Assembly (NCBI GenBank): GCA_028275425.1
Contig: JAPWUT010000015.1
Coordinates: forward strand, 1-16,246
Length of the DNA: 16,246 bases
Reading direction: 5' to 3'
From: Anaerolineae bacterium
Lineage (GTDB): Bacteria; Chloroflexota; Anaerolineae; SpSt-600
Shown piece by piece: positions 7,452 through 15,314 of this stretch. A program made the translations under genes and the position numbers. The stretch's first letter is position 1, and each line of letters starts with the position of its first letter. The notes under the pieces are model-generated. The model did not search any database and was not told where the DNA came from. It worked only from the letters and a program-made list of their open reading frames with translations.

Positions 7452-9110
7452 ATGCGTAACATAGCCTTAGTCCTCCTCCTTACCTCCTTCGCTTGGGGGC
7501 CTCTTTTGGCCCCCGGCTACTTCCTCAAAGCCCACGATGCCCGCCATACCCTCTTCTTCTTGGTAGAATTTGACCAGGCTTTAGGAGATGGAGCCTGGTA
7601 CCCTCGCTGGGCCATAGACCAAGCCGTCGGCTACGGTTATCCGCTCTTCATCTTCTATGCCCCTTTGGCTTACTTTGTCGCCGAAGCCTTCCACTTGGCA
7701 GGGCTAAGCGTAACTTGGGCAGTGAAATTAACTTTCCTCCTAAGCTTCTGGCTTGGGGCCATTGGAATGTACCTTCTGGCCAGGAAAATTTGGGGCGAAG
7801 GGGCCAGCTTAGTGGCTTCCCTCCTCTTCACCTATGCCCCCTATCACCTTGTGGACGTTTACATCCGGGCAGCTTTGGCCGAATTCATGGCCTTTTCCCT
7901 GATGCCCATTTGCCTCCTGGCTTTCCTCTACCTTCTGGAAAACCCTCGCCCGAAAGCCTTGGTCGCTGCTGGGTTCTCCCTCGGAACAATCATCCTTTCC
8001 CACCAAATAACAGCCCTAATGTTCTTCCCGATTTTGGTTGCGTTTGTGCTCTACGAAGCTCTGCACGGCAAAAGGCTTCAAACCTTAATCCCCTCCTTTT
8101 TAGCCGTGCTTCTCTCCCTTGGCCTCAGTGCTGCCTACTGGATACCTGCCCTGGCCGAAAGGAGCTTCATAGTCCAAGAGCAATGGATGATGGCGAAGTA
8201 CAACTTCAGGGAACAATTCGTCTACCTCTTCCAGCTCTTTGCCCCCGACTGGGGGTATGGTTTTGCCGTGGCCGGCCCTGAGGATGGGATGCCGCTTCAA
8301 GTCGGCATAATCCTACTGGGCAGTGGAGTAGGGGCCTTGATATGGGGATGGACAAGGAGGGAGTGGCGAGGGAGGCTAACTTTTTGGGCCTCCGTAGCCA
8401 TGGCCTATTTCTTCCTAACTCTCCCCGTTTCAACTCTGGCTTGGGAGAAAGTCCCGCTTCTCCCCTTAGTGCAATTCCCTTGGCGGTTCCTGGCCTTAGA
8501 GGTGCTTTCCCTTTCCCTCCTGGGTGGACTGTTGGGGGAAATGCTTGGGGAAGGGAAGTGGCCTCTCCTATTGCTGGTCCTGGTTGCAAGTTTTGACTAC
8601 ACCTTACCCCAGCACACTGAAGTCCCTCCCAGGGCCGAAAAGCCTGTCGCCGTGATAGATTTTGAGCTGGATTATCCCGACATGCGGGGCATGACGGCTT
8701 GGACCAAGGAATTTCCGAAGGAGTCGCCCCTTATAGAGCAATACCTGAAGGGTGAGCCCCTTCGCAAAGCCGAAATCCTGAGAGGCCGAGGGGAGGTCAC
8801 CACTCTCCGGCATGGGGGGCGCTCGGAAGAGGTAGAGGTGCGAGCGGATGAAGGAGTTACTCTCCTCTTTTACACCTACTACTACCCAGGCTGGCGGGCC
8901 TATGTTGACGGCAAGCCTGTTCCCATTCGTCCTGAGGGGAAGTATGGCCTCATAGCCCTGGAAGTTCCGGCTGGCAGCCGCCGAATCCTGCTGCGCTTTG
9001 AGGATACCCCCTTGCGCTTCTGGTCCCAAATCCTTTCCCTCGTTTCCCTGCTTATAGGCATTGCCGCTTGCTTTAAAGAACTGGCCGTAGGGCAAAGGAG
9101 GCGAAGATGA
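7452..9110 (+). CDS. PTPS-related polytopic membrane protein, paralogue 2 (GT-C-like)
   Basis: A 552-residue membrane protein paralogous to the product of 5015-6814. Shared landmarks are GPLLAPGY (16-23), AHDARH (27-32 in the first loop), YPRW (50-53), GYGYP (60-64), YAPYHLVDVYIRAALAE (128-144), PEDG after WGYGF (about 267-279), FPWRF (342-346), YYYPGW (476-481) and RFEDTP (515-520). It has a hydrophobic multi-helix core to about residue 380, a soluble domain at 385-520, and a final helix at 524-540 followed by a basic QRRRR tail. The predicted role is the same as for paralogue 1: an envelope glycosylation-type membrane enzyme of unproven substrate. The ATG at 7452 follows GAGGTG at 7442-7447. 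The stop overlaps the lipoprotein start as ATGA. Its 3' end is the closest match in this window for the remnant at 10303-10448. Confidence 0.85.
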   Translation: MRNIALVLLLTSFAWGPLLAPGYFLKAHDARHTLFFLVEFDQALGDGAWYPRWAIDQAVGYGYPLFIFYAPLAYFVAEAFHLAGLSVTWAVKLTFLLSFWLGAIGMYLLARKIWGEGASLVASLLFTYAPYHLVDVYIRAALAEFMAFSLMPICLLAFLYLLENPRPKALVAAGFSLGTIILSHQITALMFFPILVAFVLYEALHGKRLQTLIPSFLAVLLSLGLSAAYWIPALAERSFIVQEQWMMAKYNFREQFVYLFQLFAPDWGYGFAVAGPEDGMPLQVGIILLGSGVGALIWGWTRREWRGRLTFWASVAMAYFFLTLPVSTLAWEKVPLLPLVQFPWRFLALEVLSLSLLGGLLGEMLGEGKWPLLLLVLVASFDYTLPQHTEVPPRAEKPVAVIDFELDYPDMRGMTAWTKEFPKESPLIEQYLKGEPLRKAEILRGRGEVTTLRHGGRSEEVEVRADEGVTLLFYTYYYPGWRAYVDGKPVPIRPEGKYGLIALEVPAGSRRILLRFEDTPLRFWSQILSLVSLLIGIAACFKELAVGQRRRR

Positions 9111-10240
9111 AACGAGGATGGCTTCTTATCATTGGGATTATCCTTTTGGCGGGATGCATGTGGAGCGCTGCCCCTGGCGGGGGAAAATGCAGGGAGGGCA
9201 TTTGCGTCAAGATTGAAGTCGCTGAACCCGTCCGCTGGGGAGAGCCAGTAACGGTGACGATTACTCTCACTGCAGAGAAGGATATATCTGGACTGGGTGT
9301 AGGGCTTGGTTATGACCGGGGTGTGACTGTGGATGGACCACAGGGCTGGGAAGCCGAGGCTAAAGAAGGAAATGTAAGGGAATACGGCGCGAATTGGAAG
9401 GTAGATATAAAAGCCGGTCACCCGCTGGTATTTGTACGCACAGTGCATCTCCCCGCGATTGAAGAGGAATTCTCACTGGAAGCATGGGCTGCCAGATGGG
9501 ATTTGGGCCTCGTCCGCGATTATGTAAAAATTCTCCTCACCCGTAAAGGGGGGAAAGTATACTATTCCGGCACGCCTGTGCCGACCCGCCCCCTATCCGG
9601 GTGGGCTGTGGGGCGTGTCATAACCTCTGAGGGAGTGAGTTGTGATCCTGGGCCCTGCCTCACAATCCGGGTTGCCGAGCCTGTCCGCTGGGGGGAGCCT
9701 GTCCGGGCGACCCTTCAAGTAGAGGGAAAGAGAAAAGATGCTCCTGAAGTAACTTTTCCTTTCCCAGTGGAGCCTGCCTTAGTTGCCCGGTTGAACAGGA
9801 AAGACCTCTACGAACTGGGGCTCACTTTCTCCTCCCCGGATCCATCTGTCCAGATTATCCCGGAAAAAGGGGAATTCAGAGAAGAGATGAGGTGGCCGGC
9901 CGGGAACGGAGTATGGTGGGTGGCCGATGTCCTGGCCGATTCCGTTCAAGAATACACCTTCCTTGTAAAATTCCCCCCGAAAGAGGGAACTTATCAACTT
10001 CATGCCCGGGCCTATGAGCCAGTTGTAGGCGAGATAAGCCTTGATTGGGTAGCGGTGCACCTGAGCCGGGATGGCGGGGAGGTTTACAGCCCCAACCAAG
10101 GTGGGCCCTATCCTTCCTGGCTGTTCCCCTCTCCAACCCCAGTGGTCCCACCATCTCCCACGCCATTCCTTTCGCCGCTTCTCACACCACCAGCATACTC
10201 GCCTATCTCACCGCTTCCCACGCCGGGGGCAAATCCGTGA
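9107..10240 (+). CDS. Lipoprotein with two duplicated ~150-residue domains
   Basis: A 377-residue secreted lipoprotein. A basic start and hydrophobic core lead to the lipobox LLAGC, with lipidated Cys17. Two homologous domains follow. The first runs from KIEVAEPVRWGEPV (about 35-48) to LTRKGGKVYYSG (144-155). The second runs from TIRVAEPVRWGEPV (186-199) to LSRDGGEVYSP (319-329). Each looks like a beta-rich immunoglobulin-like module, which is inference. The C-terminal tail (about 334-377) is rich in Pro, Ser and Thr, with PSPTP repeats, as in surface-displayed linkers. I recognise no catalytic motif. AAAGGAGG at 9094-9101 lies 5 bases before the ATG, and the start overlaps the PTPS-related gene by 4 bases, so the two are co-translated. 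A partner or scaffold role for the membrane protein is possible but unproven. The 62 bases after the stop (10241-10302) hold nothing I recognise. Confidence 0.8.
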   Translation: MKRGWLLIIGIILLAGCMWSAAPGGGKCREGICVKIEVAEPVRWGEPVTVTITLTAEKDISGLGVGLGYDRGVTVDGPQGWEAEAKEGNVREYGANWKVDIKAGHPLVFVRTVHLPAIEEEFSLEAWAARWDLGLVRDYVKILLTRKGGKVYYSGTPVPTRPLSGWAVGRVITSEGVSCDPGPCLTIRVAEPVRWGEPVRATLQVEGKRKDAPEVTFPFPVEPALVARLNRKDLYELGLTFSSPDPSVQIIPEKGEFREEMRWPAGNGVWWVADVLADSVQEYTFLVKFPPKEGTYQLHARAYEPVVGEISLDWVAVHLSRDGGEVYSPNQGGPYPSWLFPSPTPVVPPSPTPFLSPLLTPPAYSPISPLPTPGANP

Positions 10241-10302
10241 GAATTTTTGGACTGGTGCCGCCTTGGTGCAGGTAAGAACCTTCTATCCAGCGATCAGGAA
10301 AT

Positions 10303-10448
10303 AGGGGAAGTATGGCCTCATAGCCCTGGAGGTTCCGGCTGGCAGCCACCGAATCCTGCTGCGCTTTGAAGATACCCCCTTGCGCTTCTGGTCCCAAATC
10401 CTTTCCCTTGTCTCCCTGCTTATAGGCATTGCCGCTTGCACGAGCTAA
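10303..10448 (+). pseudogene. 3' remnant of a third PTPS-related gene
   Basis: Positions 10303-10439 align without gaps to 8935-9071, the 3' part of paralogue 2, with 5 differences in 137 bases, all transitions. Four are silent (two in Glu codons, one Leu, one Val) and one changes Arg to His. The reading frame of residues 496-540 is intact (GKYGLIALEVPAGSHRILL, RFEDTP, final helix). It is preceded by an in-frame TAG at the junction (10302-10304) and then ends ACG AGC TAA at 10446-10448. No start codon or upstream coding part exists. The homology begins and ends sharply. It overlaps the stop of the leftward transporter gene by 4 bases. Confidence 0.9.
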
Positions 10449-11578
10449 AGCCAATGCCGCAGTATCCCCAGAATCCCGCCTCCTATCACAACCCAGAAAG
10501 AATCAACTTTGAACCGAAAGAGGGCTAAAAGCCCCAGGGCTAATATTACCACCGACCACCAGTCTTTGATAGTTTGAGGGAGGAGGGAAAGAGCTACGGA
10601 AACCAAGAGGGAAACCACGGCTGCGTTTACCCCCTTAAGGAAAGAATTGACCAGGGCCGAGTTACGCAACCGCTCCACCCATGGGCCCAATAGGGCTACT
10701 ATGAGGAAACTGGGCAGGAAGACCCCAATTGTGGAAACCAAAGCCCCCGGTAAACCACCTATCAGGTAGCCGATGAAGGTAAGCGAAGAAAGGACGGGCC
10801 CAGGCGTAATCTGTCCAACGGCTATGGCATCAATTAACTGCTTACGGCTCAGCCAACCGTAGCGTTCCACTACATCCCTCTGGATGAAGGCATAAAGGAG
10901 CATGCCACTGCCGAAGAGGAATGAGCCAGTTTTCAGGGAAAAAAGCGCTAACTTAATGAGCTTATCCCAGGAAGAAGGGCTCCAAGAGATGAAGGCAACA
11001 GCCGATAATAAGAGGGAGGAAGCGATAAAGGAAGAGGGCAATTCGTAGAGGAAAAGAGCGGCCAAGCCGGAAGCAAGGAGGATTAAGAGCTCATGGATTC
11101 CGCAAAAGGATGCGGCCAGGCAAAGTGCAGCCAGAAGAGCTGCCTTCCAATCCCGTATAGCCGATTGGCCAAGCCTATATGTAGCAACCAAAATTACAGC
11201 CATTACGGCCGGGGTTACCCCGTAGAAAAGCACTGCGATTTGAGGCAAATCTCCGAACCGCCTGTAAAGCCAAGCGAGGCCGAGGGTGAACAAAAAGGCC
11301 GGGAGGATGAAGCACACCCCTCCGGCCACAAGTCCGGCCAAGCCCGCCCTCGCTCGCCCTATGAAGCAAGCCATCTCTACAGCATTAGGGCCTGGAACGA
11401 GGTTAGTAACGGAGAGCAAATCAAGGAAATGCTCTCGGCTGAGCCAGCCCCGTTTTGTAACTGCCTCCTCTTCCATAAGGGCGATGTTAACCGCAGTCCC
11501 CCCGAAGCCAATTGAACCGAGCCTGAGGAAGAGGCCGGCTACCTGGAGAATTTGGTTTAAATTTTCTTTTTTGACCAT
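10445..11578 (-). CDS. chrA: Chromate-type anion transporter, two-domain CHR family
   Basis: Polytopic inner-membrane protein of 377 residues, the usual size of long-chain CHR transporters, made of two homologous halves. The first half has GFGGTAVNIALMEEE (24-38), then GWLSREHFLDLLSVTNLVPGP (44-64). The second half has FGSGMLLYAFIQRDVVERYGW (222-242), then the matching QLIDAIAVGQITPGP (247-261) and GVFLPSF (285-291). CHR proteins export chromate or are thought to move related oxyanions such as sulfate. The repeated PGP motifs and FGG/FGS loops support the family, but the real substrate is not shown. The ATG at 11578 follows the glutamate-synthase-type gene with no gap and no strong Shine-Dalgarno, so expression probably depends on coupling. 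It is the last gene of the leftward operon. Confidence 0.9.
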   Translation of the reverse strand: MVKKENLNQILQVAGLFLRLGSIGFGGTAVNIALMEEEAVTKRGWLSREHFLDLLSVTNLVPGPNAVEMACFIGRARAGLAGLVAGGVCFILPAFLFTLGLAWLYRRFGDLPQIAVLFYGVTPAVMAVILVATYRLGQSAIRDWKAALLAALCLAASFCGIHELLILLASGLAALFLYELPSSFIASSLLLSAVAFISWSPSSWDKLIKLALFSLKTGSFLFGSGMLLYAFIQRDVVERYGWLSRKQLIDAIAVGQITPGPVLSSLTFIGYLIGGLPGALVSTIGVFLPSFLIVALLGPWVERLRNSALVNSFLKGVNAAVVSLLVSVALSLLPQTIKDWWSVVILALGLLALFRFKVDSFWVVIGGGILGILRHWL

Positions 11579-13003
11579 TTACCCGGCTTTCACTTGGGGC
11601 CAGCCGGTTTCATTGGCCATAAGGTATTGATGGATATCGGCAGCGGCGCGTTTGCCAGCCCCCATGGCACTTATTACCGTGGCCGCCCCTGTAACTATAT
11701 CTCCCCCAGCCCAAACCCTGGGCATCGTGGTCTTGCCTGTAATCGGGTCGGCCACTACGGTGCCGTGCTTAGTCCTTTCCAGTTTATCGGCATCGGTGAA
11801 AACTAAGGGGTTGGGCCTGGTGCCCAGGGCCATTATCACCATGTCAACTTCCATTTCAAATTCGGAGCCGGGGATGGGAACCGGGCGGCGACGGCCGGAT
11901 TCATCTGGTTCCCCAAGCTCCATCCGGATGCAGCGCATCCCCCTGACCCAGCCGTTGCTATCGGCCAGGATTTCTACGGGGTTGGTGAGGAGCATGAACT
12001 CAATCCCTTCAGCCTCGGCGTTTTCTATTTCCTCAGCCCTGGCGGGCATCTCCTCTCGGGAACGTCGGTAAACGATGATTACCTCTTCAGCACCAAGGCG
12101 CAGGGCCGAGCGGGAAGCATCCATAGCCACGTTCCCCGCTCCTACCACCGCTACCTTCTTCCCCACCATAACTGGTGTATCATACTCGGGGAAGCGGTAA
12201 GCCCTCATCAGGTTGACCCTGGTCAGGAACTCGTTGGCGGAGAAGACCCCGTTGTAGTTTTCTCCAGGGATGCCCATGAAGAGAGGAAGGCCAGCCCCAG
12301 TCCCCAAGAATATGGCGTCGTAGCCCTCCTTGAAAATCTCTTCCAAGGTTATGGTCTTACCCACCACGCAGTTTAGCTCAATTTCCACCCCCAAGGCCTT
12401 GACGTAATCCACTTCCACATTGACTATATCCTTGGGTAGGCGGAACTCAGGGATGCCGTACATCAAGACTCCGCCGGGGGCATGAAGGGATTCAAATATA
12501 GTCACCTTGTGGCCGAGCCGAGCCAGGTCGGCAGCGCAGGTTAAGCCGGCCGGTCCTGAGCCCACCACGGCTATTCGTTTCCCTGTTGGCTTAGGGATTT
12601 CGGGGATACGGAAACCGCGCTTTATGTCCCAGTCGGCGACGAAGCGTTCCAGCCGGCCTATAGCCACAGGCTGGTACTTTTTGCCCAGAACGCAAGCTGC
12701 TTCACACTGGGTTTCTTGCGGGCAGACCCTGCCGCATATAGCCGGGAGGTTGTTCTTGTCCTTGAGGACCTTTATGGACTCTTCCAAATTCCCCTCCCGA
12801 AGGTGGTAGATGAAGCCGGGGATGTTGATGTTGACAGGGCATCCTTCCACGCACTTTGGCTTCTTGCACTGGAGGCAGCGGGAAGCTTCCCTAAGCGCCA
12901 TATCGTAATCGTAGCCTAAAGCTACTTCGTTGAAGTTGCGCCTCCGGACTTTGGGGTCTTGTCGGGGCATTTCAACCCTGGGGATTATCTCCTTCTCAGG
13001 CAT
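11579..13003 (-). CDS. gltA: NADPH-dependent glutamate synthase-type Fe-S flavoprotein
   Basis: A 474-residue cytoplasmic oxidoreductase of the glutamate-synthase small-subunit/NfnB/SudA family. The N-terminal Fe-S domain has cysteines at about 43, 46, 51 and 55 (CLQCKKPKC, then EGCP) and at 90, 94, 100 and 104 (CGRVCPQETQC, then AAC). A Rossmann FAD motif GSGPAGL lies at 148-154, an NADPH motif GAGNVAMD at 288-295, and the family's C-terminal WAGGDIVTGA at about 431-440. The length matches proteins called homotetrameric NADPH glutamate synthase (gltA). No large GltB subunit, NfnA or SudB partner is adjacent. Family members of this kind are also ferredoxin:NADP oxidoreductases or sulfide dehydrogenases, so the reaction is uncertain. 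I chose the ATG at 13003 because AGGAGGAGG at 13015-13007 precedes it. An ATG at 13018 overlaps the TPR gene stop as ATGA but has no clear Shine-Dalgarno. Confidence 0.88.
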   Translation of the reverse strand: MPEKEIIPRVEMPRQDPKVRRRNFNEVALGYDYDMALREASRCLQCKKPKCVEGCPVNINIPGFIYHLREGNLEESIKVLKDKNNLPAICGRVCPQETQCEAACVLGKKYQPVAIGRLERFVADWDIKRGFRIPEIPKPTGKRIAVVGSGPAGLTCAADLARLGHKVTIFESLHAPGGVLMYGIPEFRLPKDIVNVEVDYVKALGVEIELNCVVGKTITLEEIFKEGYDAIFLGTGAGLPLFMGIPGENYNGVFSANEFLTRVNLMRAYRFPEYDTPVMVGKKVAVVGAGNVAMDASRSALRLGAEEVIIVYRRSREEMPARAEEIENAEAEGIEFMLLTNPVEILADSNGWVRGMRCIRMELGEPDESGRRRPVPIPGSEFEMEVDMVIMALGTRPNPLVFTDADKLERTKHGTVVADPITGKTTMPRVWAGGDIVTGAATVISAMGAGKRAAADIHQYLMANETGWPQVKAG

Positions 13004-13006
13004 TTT

Positions 13007-13015
13007 CCTCCTCCT
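13007..13015 (-). promoter_or_regulatory. Ribosome-binding site deciding the gltA start
   Basis: On the minus strand AGGAGGAGG lies between two in-frame ATGs (13018 and 13003). It is correctly placed only for the downstream one, and it overlaps the stop codon of the TPR gene by one base. Confidence 0.7.
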
Positions 13016-13644
13016 CATCGCAGTTCTTCTATCATCTTCTTGGCCTCCTCCACTGCCCTTGGATCTTGAGGGGGCCCAGCTTTCAGGAATTGCTCAAAGG
13101 CTTCCACGGCCTTTTCTTTCTCCCCTCGGAGCTTGTAGATAACTCCAAGGCCGAAGTAAGGCTCTGGGAAAGATGGCTTGAGCCTGATAGCCTCTTCCAT
13201 CTCCTTTAATGCTTCATCCAAGAGGCCCTTTTGGATATAGGCTGCTCCCAAGAGGTAATGTAACTCGGGGTCATCAGGCTTGATTTCAAGGCCTTTGCGG
13301 TAATAGCGGATTGCTTCTTCAAGCTCGCCTTTTGTGTAATAGGCGGTCCCGAGGTTGGTCAATGCTCCGAGGTGTCCGGGGTCCAGGGAAAGGGCCTTGT
13401 TGTATGCTTCAATGGCTGGCTCAATCTGCCCAATCTGGAGGTGAGCGTTCCCAAGGAGGAAGTAAACTTCAGGGCCAGAAGCCCCAGCTTTTATCGCTTC
13501 TTCAAAGGCCCTGATAGCCCCTTGGAAATCGCCTGCATCCATTTTGGCTTTTCCTTCTTCCATAAACTTCGCCGGATCGGGCGGATGGCTTGCGCAGCCT
13601 ACGGCAATCGTCAGGATTACGGCCAGGAAGAGAAGTTTCCTCAT
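13015..13644 (-). CDS. TPR-repeat lipoprotein
   Basis: A 209-residue protein with a lipoprotein signal: a basic start, a hydrophobic core and the lipobox AVGC, with lipidated Cys17. From about residue 23 to the end it consists of tetratricopeptide repeats of 34 residues, about five copies. Typical repeat cores include AIRAFEEAIKAGA, AIEAYNKALSLDPG, AIRYYRKGLEIKPDD, ALKEMEEAIRLKPSF and AVEAFEQFLKAG. TPR superhelices bind other proteins, so this is probably an outward-facing, membrane-anchored scaffold. No enzymatic motif is seen. The start overlaps the MBL gene stop as ATGA, with GAGAGG just upstream, and it sits between a hydrolase and a cytoplasmic flavoprotein without an obvious functional link. 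Confidence 0.88.
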   Translation of the reverse strand: MRKLLFLAVILTIAVGCASHPPDPAKFMEEGKAKMDAGDFQGAIRAFEEAIKAGASGPEVYFLLGNAHLQIGQIEPAIEAYNKALSLDPGHLGALTNLGTAYYTKGELEEAIRYYRKGLEIKPDDPELHYLLGAAYIQKGLLDEALKEMEEAIRLKPSFPEPYFGLGVIYKLRGEKEKAVEAFEQFLKAGPPQDPRAVEEAKKMIEELR

Positions 13645-14279
13645 GCTTTCCTCTCCATCAAGTAGAATTGGGTTTCTGAGGGCAAATTCTGGCCTGTAAC
13701 CTTGAGGGTATCAATGGGCTTGGGGGTGGATATGCCTAACTCCTTGAAGAATTTCTCCACCGGATTGAGCTTAAAAGCCAACCCTTTCACGCTGTAATGC
13801 ATGGGGATGACTATAGCTGGCTCAAGGAGCCGGACAATCTCCGCTGCTTGTGCTGGCCCTATGGTGGAAACCCCTCCCACCGGGACCAGGAGGATGTCTA
13901 CGTGGTCCAATGCTTCAAGCTGGTCCTTATCGGGGATGTGCCCGATATCTCCCAGGTGGCATATGCTTATGTTTTCAAAGTCAAACAGGAAGGCCACGTT
14001 CTTGCCCCTCTCTTTCCCCTGACGGGAATCGTGGTAAGTGCGGATTCCGGTTATAAAAACGCCCTTTATCTCGTATTCCCCTGGGCTGTCCAAAACCTTC
14101 GGCTCCCCCTTCACCTTCTCCCAGTTGCCATGGCCTGGGTGGTAATGGCTTACGGTTACGATATCGGCTTTGAGCGGGGGTAGTTCAAGGCCAATGGATT
14201 CACTGTAGGGGTCGGTGATTACTGTAATCCCTTTCTCCCTTATCCTGAAGCACGAATGGCCAATCCAAGTTATTTCCAT
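13641..14279 (-). CDS. MBL-fold metal-dependent hydrolase (UlaG/UPF0173-like)
   Basis: A 212-residue cytoplasmic protein with the metallo-beta-lactamase fold of the COG2220/UlaG-like group. Recognisable parts are TWIGHSCFRI at the start, DPYS (23-26), the metal motif SHYHPGHGN with His45, His47 and His50, HLGDIGH with His108 and Asp111, and MHY with His161. The aspartate of the usual HxHxDH motif is replaced by Gly49, so the second metal site may be altered or lost. UlaG-type proteins open lactone rings or cleave phosphodiesters; the substrate here is unknown. I chose the ATG at 14279, which overlaps the TGA of the DUF2227 gene by one base; a GTG directly before it at 14282 is an alternative. 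A purine-rich GGAGAGGGA precedes both. Confidence 0.87.
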   Translation of the reverse strand: MEITWIGHSCFRIREKGITVITDPYSESIGLELPPLKADIVTVSHYHPGHGNWEKVKGEPKVLDSPGEYEIKGVFITGIRTYHDSRQGKERGKNVAFLFDFENISICHLGDIGHIPDKDQLEALDHVDILLVPVGGVSTIGPAQAAEIVRLLEPAIVIPMHYSVKGLAFKLNPVEKFFKELGISTPKPIDTLKVTGQNLPSETQFYLMERKA

Positions 14280-14758
14280 CACTCCCTCTCCACGACCCCT
14301 CTTATGAGCTGGCGAAGGAAACGCTTGAAGCCTGTCTGGGCCATATCCAAAGCGAAGTGGATGGTATCGGCTATGGATAGGCCTAAGAAAGCGAACCAGA
14401 AATATCGGTTACGGAGGACCCCGAGGGTTGGGTTCCCCGAAGGGAAGGCAAAACCAAGGATGAAAAGGGGGAACATGATGTAAAGCACCCGGCCGATGGT
14501 CCCTACCACCGGCAGGTGCGAGAGCCAGTGACGGTGTGGGATTAGAAGGCCGTAAGGCTTAACCAAATGCTTTATCGGGCCAAGCTCGGCCAGAACGCCC
14601 CTTGCCTCAGCGTAATCCCAATCCGGATGGATTAAAGTCCCCATAGCCATTCCGCCCGAGACGGCGAAGAGTGGCAATTTCCAGAAAATAACCCCTACCG
14701 AAGCTGTGATTCCAGCCGCTAACAAGCAACTTGCGTCGTGAACTTTTTGCGAAGGCAT
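14279..14758 (-). CDS. DUF2227 putative metal-binding membrane protein
   Basis: A 159-residue protein of the DUF2227 type, common in Cyanobacteria and Chloroflexota. It carries the family's histidine/aspartate pattern: HD at 7-8 near the start, HPDWD at 44-48, HRHWLSH at 75-81, and ADTIHFALD at 130-138. These suggest a metal centre similar to membrane-bound YdjM-like hydrolases. Two or three hydrophobic stretches (about 11-42, 83-104 and 119-134) suggest membrane association. The function is not established for the family, and no substrate is implied by the neighbours. The start lies one base after the fumarase beta stop, with a weak AGGTTGA upstream, so translation is probably coupled. Confidence 0.85.
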   Translation of the reverse strand: MPSQKVHDASCLLAAGITASVGVIFWKLPLFAVSGGMAMGTLIHPDWDYAEARGVLAELGPIKHLVKPYGLLIPHRHWLSHLPVVGTIGRVLYIMFPLFILGFAFPSGNPTLGVLRNRYFWFAFLGLSIADTIHFALDMAQTGFKRFLRQLIRGVVERE

Positions 14759-14759
14759 T

Positions 14760-15305
14760 TTAAATCAACCTATAGGCTGCTCTCCCAGCTTCGTAAGCAT
14801 CCCCTCCGTAAATATCGTTAACCACAATCACCGGGAAATCTTCCACGTATAGGCGCATTACAGCTTCGGCTCCAAGGTCCTCGTAGGCGATTACTTTTGC
14901 CTCTTTTATCCGGCTGGCAATTAAAGCGGCCGCTCCTCCTAAAGTGGCAAAATATACGGCCTTGTATTTTTTCAATGCCTCTTTCACTTGAGGGGAACGT
15001 TCCCCCTTGCCAATCATGCCCTTTATCCCGGCCTCCAGCAGTGGTATGGTGTAGGGGTCCATTCGGCCGGAGGTGGTAGGGCCCGCCGAGCCTATGGGTT
15101 TGCCTGGCGGGGCCGGCGAAGGCCCCATGTAGTAAATTACTTGGCCTTTGGGGTCAAAGGGCAAGGGCTCCCCTTTAGAAAGGGCCTCTACGAAGCGCTT
15201 GTGGGCGGAATCCCTTGCCACATAGATTATGCCTGTAAGCTCTACTTTGTCCCCTGCCCTGAGCTTCTCTACAATCTCGTCTGTAAGGGGCGTGTAAACC
15301 TTCAT
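14760..15305 (-). CDS. Class I fumarate hydratase, beta subunit
   Basis: The 181-residue C-terminal-type subunit of the oxygen-sensitive Fe-S fumarase/tartrate dehydratase family. With the alpha subunit it is expected to interconvert fumarate and L-malate in the TCA cycle or its reductive branch. The hallmark GPTTSGRMDPY lies at 75-85, after GPSPAPPGKPIGSAG; GMIGKG (96-101) and the ATLGGAAALIA segment follow. The length matches stand-alone beta subunits. AGGAGGAG precedes the ATG and overlaps the alpha stop codon. L-tartrate dehydratase is the main alternative; the pairing and lack of tartrate genes favour fumarase. Symbols for two-subunit forms vary between annotations, so none is given. Confidence 0.93.
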   Translation of the reverse strand: MKVYTPLTDEIVEKLRAGDKVELTGIIYVARDSAHKRFVEALSKGEPLPFDPKGQVIYYMGPSPAPPGKPIGSAGPTTSGRMDPYTIPLLEAGIKGMIGKGERSPQVKEALKKYKAVYFATLGGAAALIASRIKEAKVIAYEDLGAEAVMRLYVEDFPVIVVNDIYGGDAYEAGRAAYRLI

Positions 15306-15314
15306 GGCTCCTCC

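Noticed and set aside
10241..10448. Rho-independent terminator between the convergent operons
   Set aside because: I find no GC-rich stem followed by a U-run on either strand in this gap.
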